A stretch of DNA of 64,000 nucleotides from Chelydra serpentina (GCA_037349315.1 JBAIAC010000057.1:3038001-3102000); one strand, 5' to 3'. Positions 21,669 to 32,110 are shown, numbered from the stretch's first letter. Notes: a model not told the origin generated them from the letters alone. Numbers and translations are program-made.

Positions 21669-22969
21669 GCGGCCACTGGTCCAGTTAGGCAACATGCGGG
21701 TTAAAATTCCAGCCACTCCGGTGCTCAGAGACCATCACGATGGGCGCTGGAGGGGAACCTGTAGAGAAAAGAACCGTTCAGGTGCACCCACACGATAGAT
21801 CTATCGAGAGAACTGCAGATCATGGCAGCTCCTGGAGCTTCATTACCTTTGACATGCCCTGAAACCTTTAACAAAACTGGAGGGGAACTGAGGTTTTTCA
21901 GAGAGGGGCTGAGAAAACTCTGAATTAATTGGGGGATGTACAGAGTTAAAAGGGAATCACAGCCCAGTATCCCACTGGAGCTGGCTGGTGGGAGGCACAG
22001 GCCCATTCCCACATGTGCATCACACAGGGGCTGCGACACACAGTAACCAGGGGCCCTTCTGTGCTGTCCCTGTGGGTGAGGGAGCCGCAAACCCTTCTCG
22101 GGAGGTGGAAAACCCGCCTCCCTGCTGCCCACGACTACCCATGCAATAGATACACGGGCACTTTTTGAGGAGAACCAGGGACAGCCCCATTGTCCCCCTT
22201 CTGTGTCACACCGATCCCGTGCCCAGGCCACGGGAGAGACGTGGCTGAATGCCGGTGGTCTCTCTGCCTTGAGCTTGTGATGGGGCCCCTCGTGGATGGA
22301 TGCAACTCCTGGGAGAAGGCTTGTAGCTCAGGTCCAGCTTTATTGGCGCCATCTGCAGCGGTCTCTTCCCAGAAGTCTTGCAGCTGCCCGGGTTTCTCAC
22401 AGTGCAGAGCCGCGCATTTGGAAATAACCCAAAAGCCCCTGCTCACAGCAACAAGGTTTGGCACTGTGGGATGTCCAGAATGCACTGGTAGAACGGTGGC
22501 TGTCGTACCAGAACAGTTCTTTTCTCTGCGGGTTCCTGTGTGGTGCCCATCACCCTGGTATCTGAGCACCAGAGCAGCTGGAATGTTAACCAACATGTCA
22601 CATTGTATCATTCTGCACAGTTGGACAGAGCTGCTGTCCTCTCCTTTGAGCACGGAGGCCTCAGTGAAACAAGGGGCAGAATGAATAGCCACCTTCAACA
22701 GAGACTATTTATCCCTGCTCCCCAGGGAGGAAAGAAAGGGCTACGGAGGGTTTCCTGCAAAAGACAGGGTCATTCAAAGCCAGCTGGGTGGGCAGTGGGG
22801 ACAGAGGGAGGATGGGCCCCGCTCAACTTTTTAGCTCATGAAAAGGAGTTAGAGACGAGCAGCCATGCTGCGGTGAATGTTCTTCAGTGTTTTCACCCAA
22901 TTCACTTGGCCTGTGGCTGCACATGCCTTTGGGGTTCACTTTCTGTGAATGGGCTAGGGAGACCGACGG
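21669..22969. other. Non-coding stretch with long open frames, unrecognised
   Basis: Overlapping frames of 164-194 codons occur on both strands (22135-22698 minus; 22190-22684 and 22540-23124 plus). Their mutual overlap and lack of family motifs argue against a gene. Confidence 0.4.
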
Positions 22970-23105
22970 CAGGAATTTATTATCATCATTGTTATTATTT
23001 GCATCGTGCTAGCACCACAGTCCTAGAGCCCAGGGTGCTAGGTCTGTACAGACAGAACAAAGGGACCGTCCCTGCCCCCAGGGCACCACAGTCTCAGCAA
23101 TCTGT
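22970..23105 (-). repeat. MIR-like tail fragment
   Basis: tatcatcattgttattatt..gtgctagcaccacag..agggtgctaggtctgtacag..gaccgtccctgcccc is the minus-strand tail. Confidence 0.65.
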
Positions 23106-23425
23106 TGGCCTGTCTTTGGCTTAGTGATTTCTGGTCTCTAACTGGAGCCACCTGAAAGAGGCCCGGATTTTCATAAAGCACTGAGCACCCACCCTCTGAA
23201 AATCAGGGCCCTTGCACAGGTCTCCAGTGGGGCCCCCAACAGTTGCCTCTGCAGGGATTTGAACCCACGCTGCCTCAGACTGTAGCTAGTTTAAAACTGG
23301 TGCTTAGACCAGTAAACCCAGCGTGACATTATACGGGCTTCTCATCCCTGTGTGAGTGCCTCTGCACTTCTTTAATGGCTCCTCCCTTGGTGGGTTTTTA
23401 TTCTCTGCAGGGAATTTGGTGTCTG

Positions 23426-23452
23426 ACACACACACACACACACCCACACACC
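23426..23452 (+). repeat. (CA)n microsatellite, interrupted
   Basis: CA repeats with one CCC interruption. Confidence 0.95.
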
Positions 23453-23606
23453 ACTAAGGTGGCTCCTGGCGGTCCCTTTGCATTTCTCGCCCAGCTGCTG
23501 ACCCGCCTGTGACACGGTGCTGCCGGCAGCTCTCCTTGCTGTCGGAAGTGTGCAGTACATGACGCTTTCCTGCTGCCGTGGAGGGGTCTATTTCCGTTCT
23601 CTCCAG

Positions 23607-23677
23607 CTGAGCAGCAGGAGCAGAAGCAAGAGCAGCAGCCTGAAAATCCCGCTTCGCTTTCCCACGGCTCCATCGGT
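23607..23677 (+). other. Exon-like segment between an acceptor-like tract and a GTGAGT donor
   Basis: A pyrimidine tract ending ttctctccag precedes about 69 bases that end at ATCG|GTGAGT (donor GT at 23676-23677). One frame reads EQQEQKQEQQPENPASLSHG with no stop. It could be an upstream non-coding exon of C1orf216 or a coding exon of an unrecognised gene, but I know no family with this peptide. Low-complexity Q/E coding could also be chance. Confidence 0.2.
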
Positions 23678-24148
23678 GAGTGTCGGCTGCACACTGGGGA
23701 TCTGGGGGTATTTGGGGGATACAGGAGACAGGCTGGTGCCAAGGACTGAAGCCACCTGCTTCCCCTGGGTGCCGGGATCAGGGTGGAGAGCTTATGCCTT
23801 TTGCCACAGTTGGATCCCTTCGAGAGGGGCTGTTTATTTCTCTCATCATCATTAGCAGCTTTAAAGGGATCTAAAAGCAATAGCACCTCCTCATCCTGCC
23901 CCCCACGCTGCTGCCCCAGTTCATGATCTCTGGGTGGGCGTGTGTGTGGAACGCTCTGATTTCATTCACAGGGGCTGTACAGCATGGGGGTGGGTTTCGC
24001 TCAGGTCCATCTTAGGGCTGAGACAGGCAACACCTTACGACACACACACAGAGCACAACAATTTCCCCCTCCCTCCTTTGAATAGCCAAGGGCTTGTCAC
24101 CTTTTCACACTGTAGTGTCAGGCTAGAACTGTGCTTTCCCCACATAAA

Positions 24149-24212
24149 CCATGGGATTATTGTATTCCTAATTCAGACCAAGGTAGCACTGGCCATTTGC
24201 CGTTAAAAAGAT
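24149..24212 (+). repeat. 64-bp repeat, arm B of an inverted pair
   Basis: The reverse complement of 20025-20088 with three mismatches. Similarity ends abruptly on both sides. Confidence 0.8.
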
Positions 24213-24681
24213 GTGTGCTATAATGCTGTTAGATTGCCATAGCTGGGGATCCAGGCTAGCTCTATAGCCAAGTGGGGACATGCTGGGGCATTGAATCCAG
24301 CAGTCTCATAATCCCTGATCACAACATCTGTTCAGTTGCCCCCTCCCTCCCTCTGCACAGATTATCATGCACATTAAAAGCCTCTTCCCTTCCTCCTCTT
24401 CGGGTATCTCTTTCCCCTAAGCTGCTTACAGAGCTGGCCAGTCCAGGGAGCTGTGTGATTTGGGGAGAAGGAACCAGCAATTGCTTTTAAGGGGAAGGAC
24501 GTGGACCCCCTGCAGACATCCCACAAGGCAGGGCTTTGGGGTCCGTGCGGTCCCTCCGTCTCTGTGGCAGGATCATTCAGCCCAGCTCTCTTCTGCGCCT
24601 CTGGGCACTATCCATCACATGCTACCAGCACAGCGCATTGTGCTCTCTGATGCGGTGTGCGTACACACACACACGTCTCTG

Positions 24682-24745
24682 CTTGCCATGGAAACCTTGC
24701 CATAGCAACCATGCCGGAATCCAAATTTAACCGGGCAGGGCAGGT
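24682..24745 (+). promoter_or_regulatory. Tandem X-box (RFX-type) motifs, ATG and splice donor: candidate promoter and first exon
   Basis: Two directly adjacent 14-mers, cttgccatggaaac (24682-24695) and cttgccatagcaac (24696-24709), match each other at 12 of 14 positions. Both resemble the RFX X-box GTNRCC-N2-RGYAAC; the second has one mismatch, at the first base. An ATG at 24711 follows with A at -3. Its frame stays open for 11 codons (MPESKFNRAGQ) to an exact CAG|GTGAGT donor at 24743/24744. The arrangement looks like a promoter and first exon. Joined to the C1orf216 acceptor, this ATG would be out of frame, so for that gene it could only be an upstream ORF. It might instead belong to an unrecognised gene. 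Confidence 0.35.
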
Positions 24746-24781
24746 GAGTGTGTGACCCCCTTCCTGGTAGCCCAGCAAACA

Positions 24782-24900
24782 GGCCTGATTCTCCTCTCCC
24801 TTAATCAGTCTTACACCAGCGTTGCTCTTTTGTCTTGCATGGTGATAATTCTGAATTACACCAGCGTGAATGGGAAAAGAATCAGGACTATGGTGCAGCG
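24782..24900. repeat. Palindromic 'ttacaccagc' repeat, copy 1
   Basis: cctgattctcctctc ... cttacaccagcg ... gaattacaccagcgtgaatgg ... gaatcagg has inverted phrases typical of this dispersed palindromic family. Confidence 0.4.
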
Positions 24901-25109
24901 CGGGTCCAAACCTGCAGTAACCGCGGTAGGATGTAGGATGTGATGCCCCCTTCCCTCTCCCTCGAGTCATCATTTCCACTGGTGCAGAGCAGGAGCTCCC
25001 CAGTCAGAGCTCTCCACTCCCTTACACCAGAGGGTACATTTGGCCCTTGCTTTGCACGGGTGTCAGTGACCACCCAGGGGGGCAGCAGACAAGATTCAGG
25101 CCTGTTGGG

Positions 25110-25560
25110 CCCCTGCTGTCGTATGTAACCTCACAACACCCCTGGGAGGGAAGGGAGTTCAGTGATCCCCAGTTTACAGATGGGAACTGAGGCCCAGCCA
25201 GACGACGGGTACGTCTACACGGGGAGACAAGCGCCGCTGGCCTGGGTCAGCTGACTCGGGCTTGTGAGGCTCAGGCTCCAGGGCTGAAAAATTGCTGTAT
25301 AGGGTTTGGGTTGGGGCTGGAGCCGGGCTCTGGGACCCTCAACCCACGCGGGGTCCTTCAGCCCCAGCCCGACTGTCTACACGACATGTTTAGCCCCTTA
25401 GCCCGAGCCGGCTGACCTCGGCCAGCTGCGGCCATGTGTAGGGCTTGTATCCCCTGTAGACATACCGGAAGTGACCTGCCCAACGTCACCTAGAAAGTCT
25501 GAACCCAGGTCTCCTGCATCCCAGAGTAGAACTTTAAATGCTGGACTATTGCAGAGGTGG
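25110..25560 (-). repeat. MIR-like element split by a MITE
   Basis: The left half (to 25206) ends gtttacagatgggaactgaggcccagccagac. The right half (from 25467) resumes ggaagtgacctgcccaacgtcacctag..gaacccaggtctcctgc. These are consecutive MIR segments, separated only by 25207-25466. Confidence 0.8.
25207..25466. mobile_element. Palindromic 'gtctacac' MITE inserted in a MIR-like element
   Basis: Ends gggtacgtctacac and tgtagacatacc. The interior pairs gctggcctgggtcagctgactcgggc with gagccggctgacctcggccagc. It is 260 bp with no coding capacity. Confidence 0.82.
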
Positions 25561-26834
25561 GGAAATGATTTTTTTGGGAGGGGGAATGCTAATTTTATTT
25601 GAAGGGAAATAGCCCCCACATATGATCTACTAGGGGGGACTATTATCCTGGCTCTAAATACCCAGACATTTAAATCTGCCATTTCCTCACTGAGACATGA
25701 CAAAGATAAACAAAACATGCCATATTTGTGAGGCCTACTAAAAAACAGTGATATTGACCAGGGCAGGACTGAGTGGGCAAAGCCTGCCCAGTTACTTCCT
25801 ACCCAGGGGTAGTTCTTCCTTTGCTCATTCACCAATTTTTTAATGAAAAGAAAGGGCTGCCACACTCTGTCTTCCTTTAAAACTGTGATCGCGTTCTCCT
25901 GGATTTTCCTACAGGTGAATTTCTTTTGCACTGTGATGCAGCTGGAAGATTGGATCCATCTCTACTCAGAGCCCGAGTCAAAGTTTTAATTAATTTTTTT
26001 TTTTACTAGTTTCAGTTTGCAACTTGGTTTTTGTAATGAGGAAACAGATCTATTGGGGCTATTGGTTTTGGGAGGGCTATTGGCCCATTATTTAAAATCA
26101 AACAGAGACCAATAGAAATCAGCAGAGACCTTATTAAAATAATCTAATAGGTTCCTATGGAATTGCATCTGGAAAGCTGAACACATTTTAAAGAATTTAA
26201 AAAGAAAGTCTTTAAAGGAAAGTGATTTTAATCCCATGCTTATGTAGACTCTTCTGTAGTTCTCACTTACGGATGGTCGCAGGGATGTATTTGTAAACTG
26301 TTTTCTGTTTCCAGCACTTTTCTCCTGCATCAGACAGTTCTTTAAAAGACTTATCTCCTGCTTCCGATTGGTGAAGGGAAAATATAGTCTTAGAAGATGC
26401 CTATTTAGGGAGATTAATCTAGACAGAATGTTGCTACATATCAGATCAGATGTGTCCCTTTGCTTGGCGGAATCACACAAGTCATTTAAAGTGTCGCTGT
26501 CCTTTCAGCACTTTCATTTAGCAGAGAAGGAACCAGAATCCATCACTCAGTCACAAGGGGGGAAACCACAGTCAGCTGGGGAATGCCCCTCATTAGGGCA
26601 AACAGGGTTAAACCACTGACTCATTTAATAATATCAACACGTAATATCACATCTCACGATTTCTAGAACATCAAATCCTTCCAAAGTGCCTCACAAACTG
26701 TTACATGCACAGAATTCACTTCATGTATTACTTATAAGCAGCCACCTCTGGGGTGGAACATAGCAGCTGGGCAACAGCCCACAGTAATTCTACATTTCAG
26801 TTTAGTACAGGAAGCTAAGGAAAGCGTGGGTGGT
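25561..26834. other. AT-rich non-coding stretch
   Basis: AT-rich with long purine/pyrimidine runs (25990-26003 T-rich). A 130-codon minus frame at 26088-26480 is Phe/Lys/Asn-rich and has no homology I recognise. Possible conserved non-coding DNA. Confidence 0.4.
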
Positions 26835-26895
26835 GTTCTGACTGACTTCAATGGAGTTACTTGGATTGATACCAGCTGAAAATCTGACCCTGGGA
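26835..26895 (+). repeat. Palindromic 'accagctg' repeat, copy 2
   Basis: ctgacttcaatggagttacttggattgataccagctgaaaatctgacc carries the family signature. Confidence 0.45.
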
Positions 26896-27136
26896 TTAGA
26901 TGACATAACATATTGAGGATTTCCTGGGTTTACTAAAGTAGCCCAGAAACTGCCTGAGAGGAGCTGCTCTCGAGGGGAAGGCCACAAAAACGCAAACAAA
27001 AAAGGGAAAAAAAACTTCTCATGCCACACTCATTTTCAAACAATTCAGGGTACAGGATCTGAATGGCGCTTGGGCAAAGTTTTGCATCGGTTCTCATTTC
27101 AGCCAACCAGTTCCCCCTCTCTGCTAACACGGGGGC

Positions 27137-27215
27137 TGGATCCTCACCGGGTGTCAATCGCCGGAGCCAATGGGGCTGTGCTAACGTACACCAGCTGAGG
27201 GTTAGGCCCAAGGTG
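27137..27215 (+). repeat. Palindromic 'accagctg' repeat, copy 3
   Basis: ctggatcctcaccgggtgtcaatcg ... gtacaccagctgagggttaggccc: the two arms are imperfect inverted repeats. Confidence 0.55.
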
Positions 27216-27283
27216 GCCAGACCACTGAGGGTTCCCGACAAGAAATTAAGGTTTTTGTTCTGCCTGGCTCCCTTCCGACCTCC

Positions 27284-27410
27284 CTATATAAACCAGACTT
27301 CCCCTCATCCACTTAGACAGGGGAGCCGGAGCTCACTTTGCCACCAGGGGGAGTCAGAAATGGCCACCCCCACTCCATCCCATGAAACCACCCTAAGAAA
27401 TAGCCCAGGT
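27284..27410 (+). promoter_or_regulatory. TATA box and splice donor: candidate proximal first exon of C1orf216
   Basis: CTATATAAA lies at 27284-27292. About 117 bases further on is a consensus CAG|GTAGGT donor (exon end 27408). The segment between is GC-balanced and free of recognised repeats. It would give a 5' exon about 750 bases upstream of the C1orf216 acceptor. An ATG at 27360 in this segment is out of frame with the main CDS. Spacing and motifs are suggestive only; there is no transcript evidence here. Confidence 0.25.
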
Positions 27411-28139
27411 AGGTTTGAAACACTTTTGAGATCTTTTATTCTAATATTTGCCAGGCCAGAGTGTGAGTGGAGCGTGTACTGGAGCCAAATGTTGATGCAT
27501 TGAGACAAGGCATCACACCACTCTCATCTCTCACTTTACCAGACCTTAACAAAACAGACCTTGCCAGGCCAAACTAGGGGCCTGAATCTGTTCTCATCAA
27601 TGTCCATGGGAAGGTCTGTGTCCTTTGTTACTGTACTCCAATACCCTATACATTGCTAGGGCTTACCATACTATTCCCGTTCCAGAAATGGGCCAGACCT
27701 GAAACCTGGGATCCGAGCTTCTACTCAGTTTAGGACCCAGATCTGAAGTTTACATTTGTCCCCTAACGCTACCATGGGCCCAACCAAAATCCCACAAGCC
27801 CCCAAACTTCAGCCTAGAAGCTAAGCATTACATCTGAGGCCATATCAATCCGTGTCCACCTTAGGGTACCATCCCATTCAAGACCAGACCAAATGCTCCT
27901 CTCTTTCTTCCCTGGTTTGTGCTGATGTCAGTCCCTTGGACCTGCTTCTCCTCTAACTCATGCTGGTATGAATCTGGAGTAACTGTCCTGAAGTCAATGG
28001 GGTTACTGCAGTGACAAAGCAGAGCACATGAGAGCAGAATCAGGTCCCTTGAGCTCAAGAGAGTTAGAAGCTGGGGAACGGTAGAGCTGGGAGGCCACGC
28101 TGACCCTGGGAACTCAGACCAAGTTCCTTCCTTCACATC
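27411..28139. other. Non-coding stretch upstream of the coding exon
   Basis: Mostly unique, with a weak palindromic-family fragment at 27958-28015 (ggtatgaatctggagtaac..gaagtcaatgggg). If the TATA-linked donor is real, this is intron. Confidence 0.4.
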
Positions 28140-28177
28140 CGTTCTCTCTCTCTCTTCCCAGCCGGGAGGGTGGAAGG
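28140..28177 (+). promoter_or_regulatory. C1orf216: Splice acceptor and short 5' UTR of the C1orf216 coding exon
   Basis: A run of C/T ending tctcttcccag puts an acceptor AG at 28160-28161. Sixteen bases of presumed 5' UTR follow, then the ATG at 28178. The strong polypyrimidine tract implies at least one upstream, probably non-coding, exon. The upstream donor is not proven; three candidates are listed separately. Confidence 0.7.
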
Positions 28178-29041
28178 ATGTTTGCAGTGTGCCAGCCAGA
28201 CGTCCCCCTGAATGCTCCGTTCCATGAGGGCAAGCGGGACCCCACGCTGGGCACGTTCTTCGCTGAACGGGAGCTCAGGCAGGACAAGAATTTCAACTTT
28301 GTGGAGGAAGGGTATGACAGCAACGAGAACTGGAGCCAGGCGGTGGTTGGGACTCGGACGGAGGGGGGCTCCGGCCAGATAGAAAACACGACAAATCCAG
28401 CCGATAATCTGGTGTTCTTAGTGCAGAGACAGACAGCTCAGGGCAGGCTCAGGGATGCTCCCCGAGGGCTGAAGTCAGACGAGCTGGGCCTCTCTGAGGA
28501 AGACGTGCACAGCCCCCCCAAGGGAGCTGAGCTCAGCGGCGCCGAAAAGGAGAAAGCGGCTACCGAAGACACGGCCAAAGAGGGTGGCAAATTGGCCGGC
28601 TCCCCCTTGGAGGACAATGGCTATGCCAGCAGTTCCCTCAGCATCGATAGCCCTGACAGCAGCACCGGCAATGCCTGGGAGGCACCCGCTGCTGCCACCA
28701 AAGACCCGAGGAAGCAGCCAGCGCCTCAGGTGCCCGACGCTGATCCTGAAAACTCCTCCGACTCGGACGCTGTCTTCCCGGTGCTGGCCGAGGCCTTCCA
28801 GAACCTCCAGGACCAGATGAGATTCAAGGAGCGAGAGAAGGAGAAACACCACATCCACCTAGTGATGTATCGGCGCTTGGCCTTGCTGCGCTGGATCCGC
28901 GGCCTCCAGCAGAAAGTGGTAGAGCAGCAGAACCGGCTGCAGGAGAGCTTCGACACCGTCCTGGACAACCGCAAAGAGCTCCTCCGGTACATCCAGCAGG
29001 GCATGGTGTGCCCCAAAGCGCCAGCTCACGCTGGCCTGTGA
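28178..29041 (+). CDS. C1orf216: C1orf216 / UPF0500 family protein, single coding exon
   Basis: The frame runs 287 codons from ATG to TGA without a break. I recognise it as C1orf216 (UPF0500), a vertebrate protein of unknown function. Two blocks decide the call: SPLEDNGYASSSLSIDS at residues 142-158, and a C-terminal region at about 216-275 containing EKEKHHIHLVMYRRLALL and LQESFDTVLDNRKELLRYIQ. The C-terminal third is charged and helical-looking, suggesting a coiled coil. The N-terminal half is acidic, Ser/Pro/Gly-rich and probably disordered. I see no signal peptide or membrane segment. The chosen ATG has A at -3 and lies 16 bases after a pyrimidine-rich AG acceptor, so the whole CDS sits in one 3' exon, as I recall for the mammalian gene. 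At 287 residues it is longer than the roughly 229-residue human protein; the extra length appears to lie in the N-terminal half and middle linker. GC and CpG content are higher than the surroundings, as expected for a real exon. Confidence 0.93.
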   Translation: MFAVCQPDVPLNAPFHEGKRDPTLGTFFAERELRQDKNFNFVEEGYDSNENWSQAVVGTRTEGGSGQIENTTNPADNLVFLVQRQTAQGRLRDAPRGLKSDELGLSEEDVHSPPKGAELSGAEKEKAATEDTAKEGGKLAGSPLEDNGYASSSLSIDSPDSSTGNAWEAPAAATKDPRKQPAPQVPDADPENSSDSDAVFPVLAEAFQNLQDQMRFKEREKEKHHIHLVMYRRLALLRWIRGLQQKVVEQQNRLQESFDTVLDNRKELLRYIQQGMVCPKAPAHAGL

Positions 29042-30579
29042 AAGACGCTCATCCCCCATCTGTCACAGTTCAGATCCGCCCTCCCCACCCACCAAACCCT
29101 TACCCGGCTCTAACCAGTTGTTTCGTCTGAGCACAGCATCCAGGATTGAGCTCTTCAGTCACCTCCCAGGTTCTGCATGGGAGGCTGGCGTGAGAGGCTC
29201 TTGCCTTATGCACCCAGGGATTTCGTGAAGCATGAGGACACCAGGCCTGATGAAAGCCATGTGGTATTTATGAGCGGGCACAACGTAGCTAGAAGCACGT
29301 TCCCGTCCATTTCAGGGCATGGCTCTAGCTGAGAGTGAAAAGTCCGAAACGTGCCCCAGCTAGTGACTGAGAAGTCAGGGAACAGGATGGGTTTGGTCCC
29401 ATTTGAAATGAGCCTGATTAACCCTTTCTCAACCCCACCCCGCATGCTGCATATTCCTTTAGCACAAATCATTAACCCTTCGCCAGCTGATCAGCAGCCA
29501 GGATTCTCCAATGTTCCCAGGACCCCAGTCTCACTAGAGATCTCACCTGAGACCCTGGGTCACTAGTGAATCGGCAGAGCCCAGTCAGCAAGCTAGTACC
29601 TGACTGGTTGGCAAGAGGGTTATTTCTGGGTGGAATGTTCCATCGTAACAATACCCCTAAGGACGGTCTCATCCCTTATGTCAATCTACTGACCTCTCTC
29701 TGCATCCATCCCACCTCCTTCTCTCTCTCTCTGTCCATCACAGCTGAGCTGCCTACCCAAGGGTCCAATGAGTGCCCAGATGCTCTCAAATTTCACCCTA
29801 AATCCATAATCATTTAGTGCTTCGAAAGCGATCTGTCAGGAACAGCTCATCAGCATTGTCAATGCCTGGCTCCTCTCAAAGGGCTGGGTCTCCCCAACAG
29901 GCTCTGCACTGCCTCCTCTAATCTTTCTCCTCCTCCCTCTATAACCACCTCTTCTCCCCCCTCCGCCTTCGCCATGTGTGACGGCTTCCCCTCTTGGCCA
30001 GCCAGCACGTCTTCAGCCGCTATCTGCATTGGCTGGATAGCCCTTCATCAGGGTCCCCTCTGCAGACAGCTCCCCTTGCTGCTGCTACCGCTGCTACTTT
30101 CCCATGCCCATGCTCACCCTGCCTGCCTCTGCCAAAGAGAGTTCTCTAGACCCGGCCTGTTGGTTACTACACCTCTGAACGGGGCACAATTCTCTTCACA
30201 ATCCCGTTTTGCTGAGGCTCATGATCTGATACTGATCTTTGAAACCCTCCCTGTAATTCTTTGTATTAACATTTTAATAGGAATCCTATTCACCATGGCT
30301 CTGCAACATTAGGAAGGTTTGGAATTGTCCCCCAAATACGTTCTTGGCTTGGAGCGTGAATCTAGACATGAAAATTGCTGTTAAAATCAGAGATGGGAGA
30401 ACTCCACTGGCCATGGTTAGAATCCACTGGAAAATCATGACTTCTGCACTGAGATCTGAATTCAAAGCTTTTAGGTTGGAGGTTTAATTTAGGTTCTAGC
30501 CTGCAGAGTTTTCCCTCCCCTCGTTGTTCTAGAAGCCATGATAAGAACTGCTGGGAAAAGAGAATCTTTATTCATCGAT

Positions 30580-30645
30580 TTAATGGCCAGAAGGGACCAT
30601 TGCAATTATCCAGTTCTAGCCTGAGCTGATGAATTGCAGGTGTCA
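30580..30645 (-). repeat. CR1 tail fragment
   Basis: taatggccagaagggaccattgcaattatccag is the minus-strand CR1 3' tail. Confidence 0.6.
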
Positions 30646-31252
30646 AAGGTGGTGTGCAGTCAGGTTATGGTTTGCTTTGCACAGGCTGCCAGTTTCTTAG
30701 GGAACTTTTTACTCCACCTCCGTACCATCTACTATATTTCCCACGAAAAACAACACTTAAAATGAGGGGGGAAGATGTTTGAAAGAGCCCAAATCAAACC
30801 CTGAACCACGAAGCTCATGGAGACGCTAACCCTCTGCTGGATTTTCCCTTCTCTAGCTCAGATCGTAGGGCCTGACTCGGAGAGTTGAGATGCCAGATCA
30901 GGCTGTTCTGTTGGTGGAACATATTGCAAGTGGTGCATGCCGCTCCCACATGTTCATTGCTGCATCGGGAAGGAGCTCCCAACTATATTGTGTGTGTCTT
31001 GTGTTGACAGCCAACGCCTTGTAAGAAACAGATTGTGCATGTCCAGCAAGCTCTGTAAGAATCGATGGGTTGCATATGCTTGAGGATTGTAATCTGCAGC
31101 AATGTGTGATGTGCTCTCCGAGTGGAAAAGTCCATCTGGTGACAAAGGCCCTTGGTTCAGCAAAGCATTTCAGCTCATGCTTGATTTCTTCCCTATTTGG
31201 AAACGCACTTAAGCCCATGCTTACTATAAGCACGTGCTCAGACTGTAGCTTT

Positions 31253-31425
31253 TAAGGCCATCTGACCTCCTTCACAGCGTGGCCAGATAATTTCACCCAG
31301 GGATTCCTGCAATAAGCCCGGAACTTCTGTTTGAGCTAGAACGTGTCTTTTAGAAAGATGCCCAGTCTTGACTTAAAGGCTTAATTCCCATTGACATCTA
31401 GTTACGCATGAGTTTAACTGCTTTG
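31253..31425 (-). repeat. CR1 3' UTR fragment
   Basis: aaggccatctgacctcc..gataatttcacccagggattcctgc..gtgtcttttagaaagatgcccagtcttgac follows the minus-strand CR1 3' UTR. Confidence 0.65.
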
Positions 31426-31580
31426 CTGATTTGAGATGGGCTGATGAATTGGGGTCAAAGAGAGAGACTCATACTACTAAGAACTGACCCCAAAATGCTT
31501 TAAAATAGGTTCAAGTTTCATTTGACTCGAATATTTTTTTCAGATTCAGTATTACAATATATTGATTTAGATTTTTTATT

Positions 31581-31603
31581 ACACACACACACACACACAC
31601 ACC
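31581..31603 (+). repeat. (AC)n microsatellite
   Basis: About eleven AC dinucleotides. Confidence 0.97.
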
Positions 31604-31877
31604 CCTATCTACCTACAGTGTATATTTAAAAACTAGGTGCCAAATCAGAAGTATCCCCTAGTAATAACTTTCTCAAAGCTGTGCTGTTCATGTTCTATTA
31701 ATTTATTATTGTAAAGCAAAGAGAATAACTTTTCTAATCCATTTTTCCAATGAGAAATGCACATACAGAGTATAAGAAATATAAGAGAGATCAAAAAGAG
31801 ACTGTTGTGTTTATTTGGTATATTTTCTTAAAAGTGAATTTGCTCCATATTCTATTATTCTATTTATTGTACTGTAC

Positions 31878-32110
31878 TAGGGGAGGCAGTGTGGTTTAGT
31901 GGCAAGAGCAGAGGCCTAGGAGTCAAGAGACCTGGATTCTGTTCCCGCCACTGACCTGCTGAGTGACATTGGGCATGTCACTGCACCTCTCCATGCCTCA
32001 GTTTCCTCATCTGCAAAATGGGAGTAATGGTACTTAACCCAATAGAGTGCTCTGAAATGGACAGATAGATGAAAATTGCTATATAAGAACTATGTAGTAT
32101 TATTATTAGA
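31878..32110 (+). repeat. MIR-like element, nearly full length
   Basis: ggcagtgtggtttagtggcaagagcagagg (A-box region), gacctggattctgttcccgcc (B-box region), gtcactgcacctctcc, gcctcagtttcctcatctgc and a tattatta end lie in the consensus MIR order. Confidence 0.85.

Noticed and set aside
22135..23124. Overlapping 164-194-codon frames on both strands
   Set aside because: Mutually overlapping on opposite strands, with no recognisable motif and no splice or promoter context.
26088..26480. 130-codon minus-strand frame rich in Phe, Lys and Asn
   Set aside because: Composition reflects the AT-rich background; no domain or conserved spacing.
28475..28858. 127-codon minus-strand frame inside the C1orf216 exon
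   Set aside because: It lies wholly opposite the supported coding exon and is explained by its GC-rich codons.
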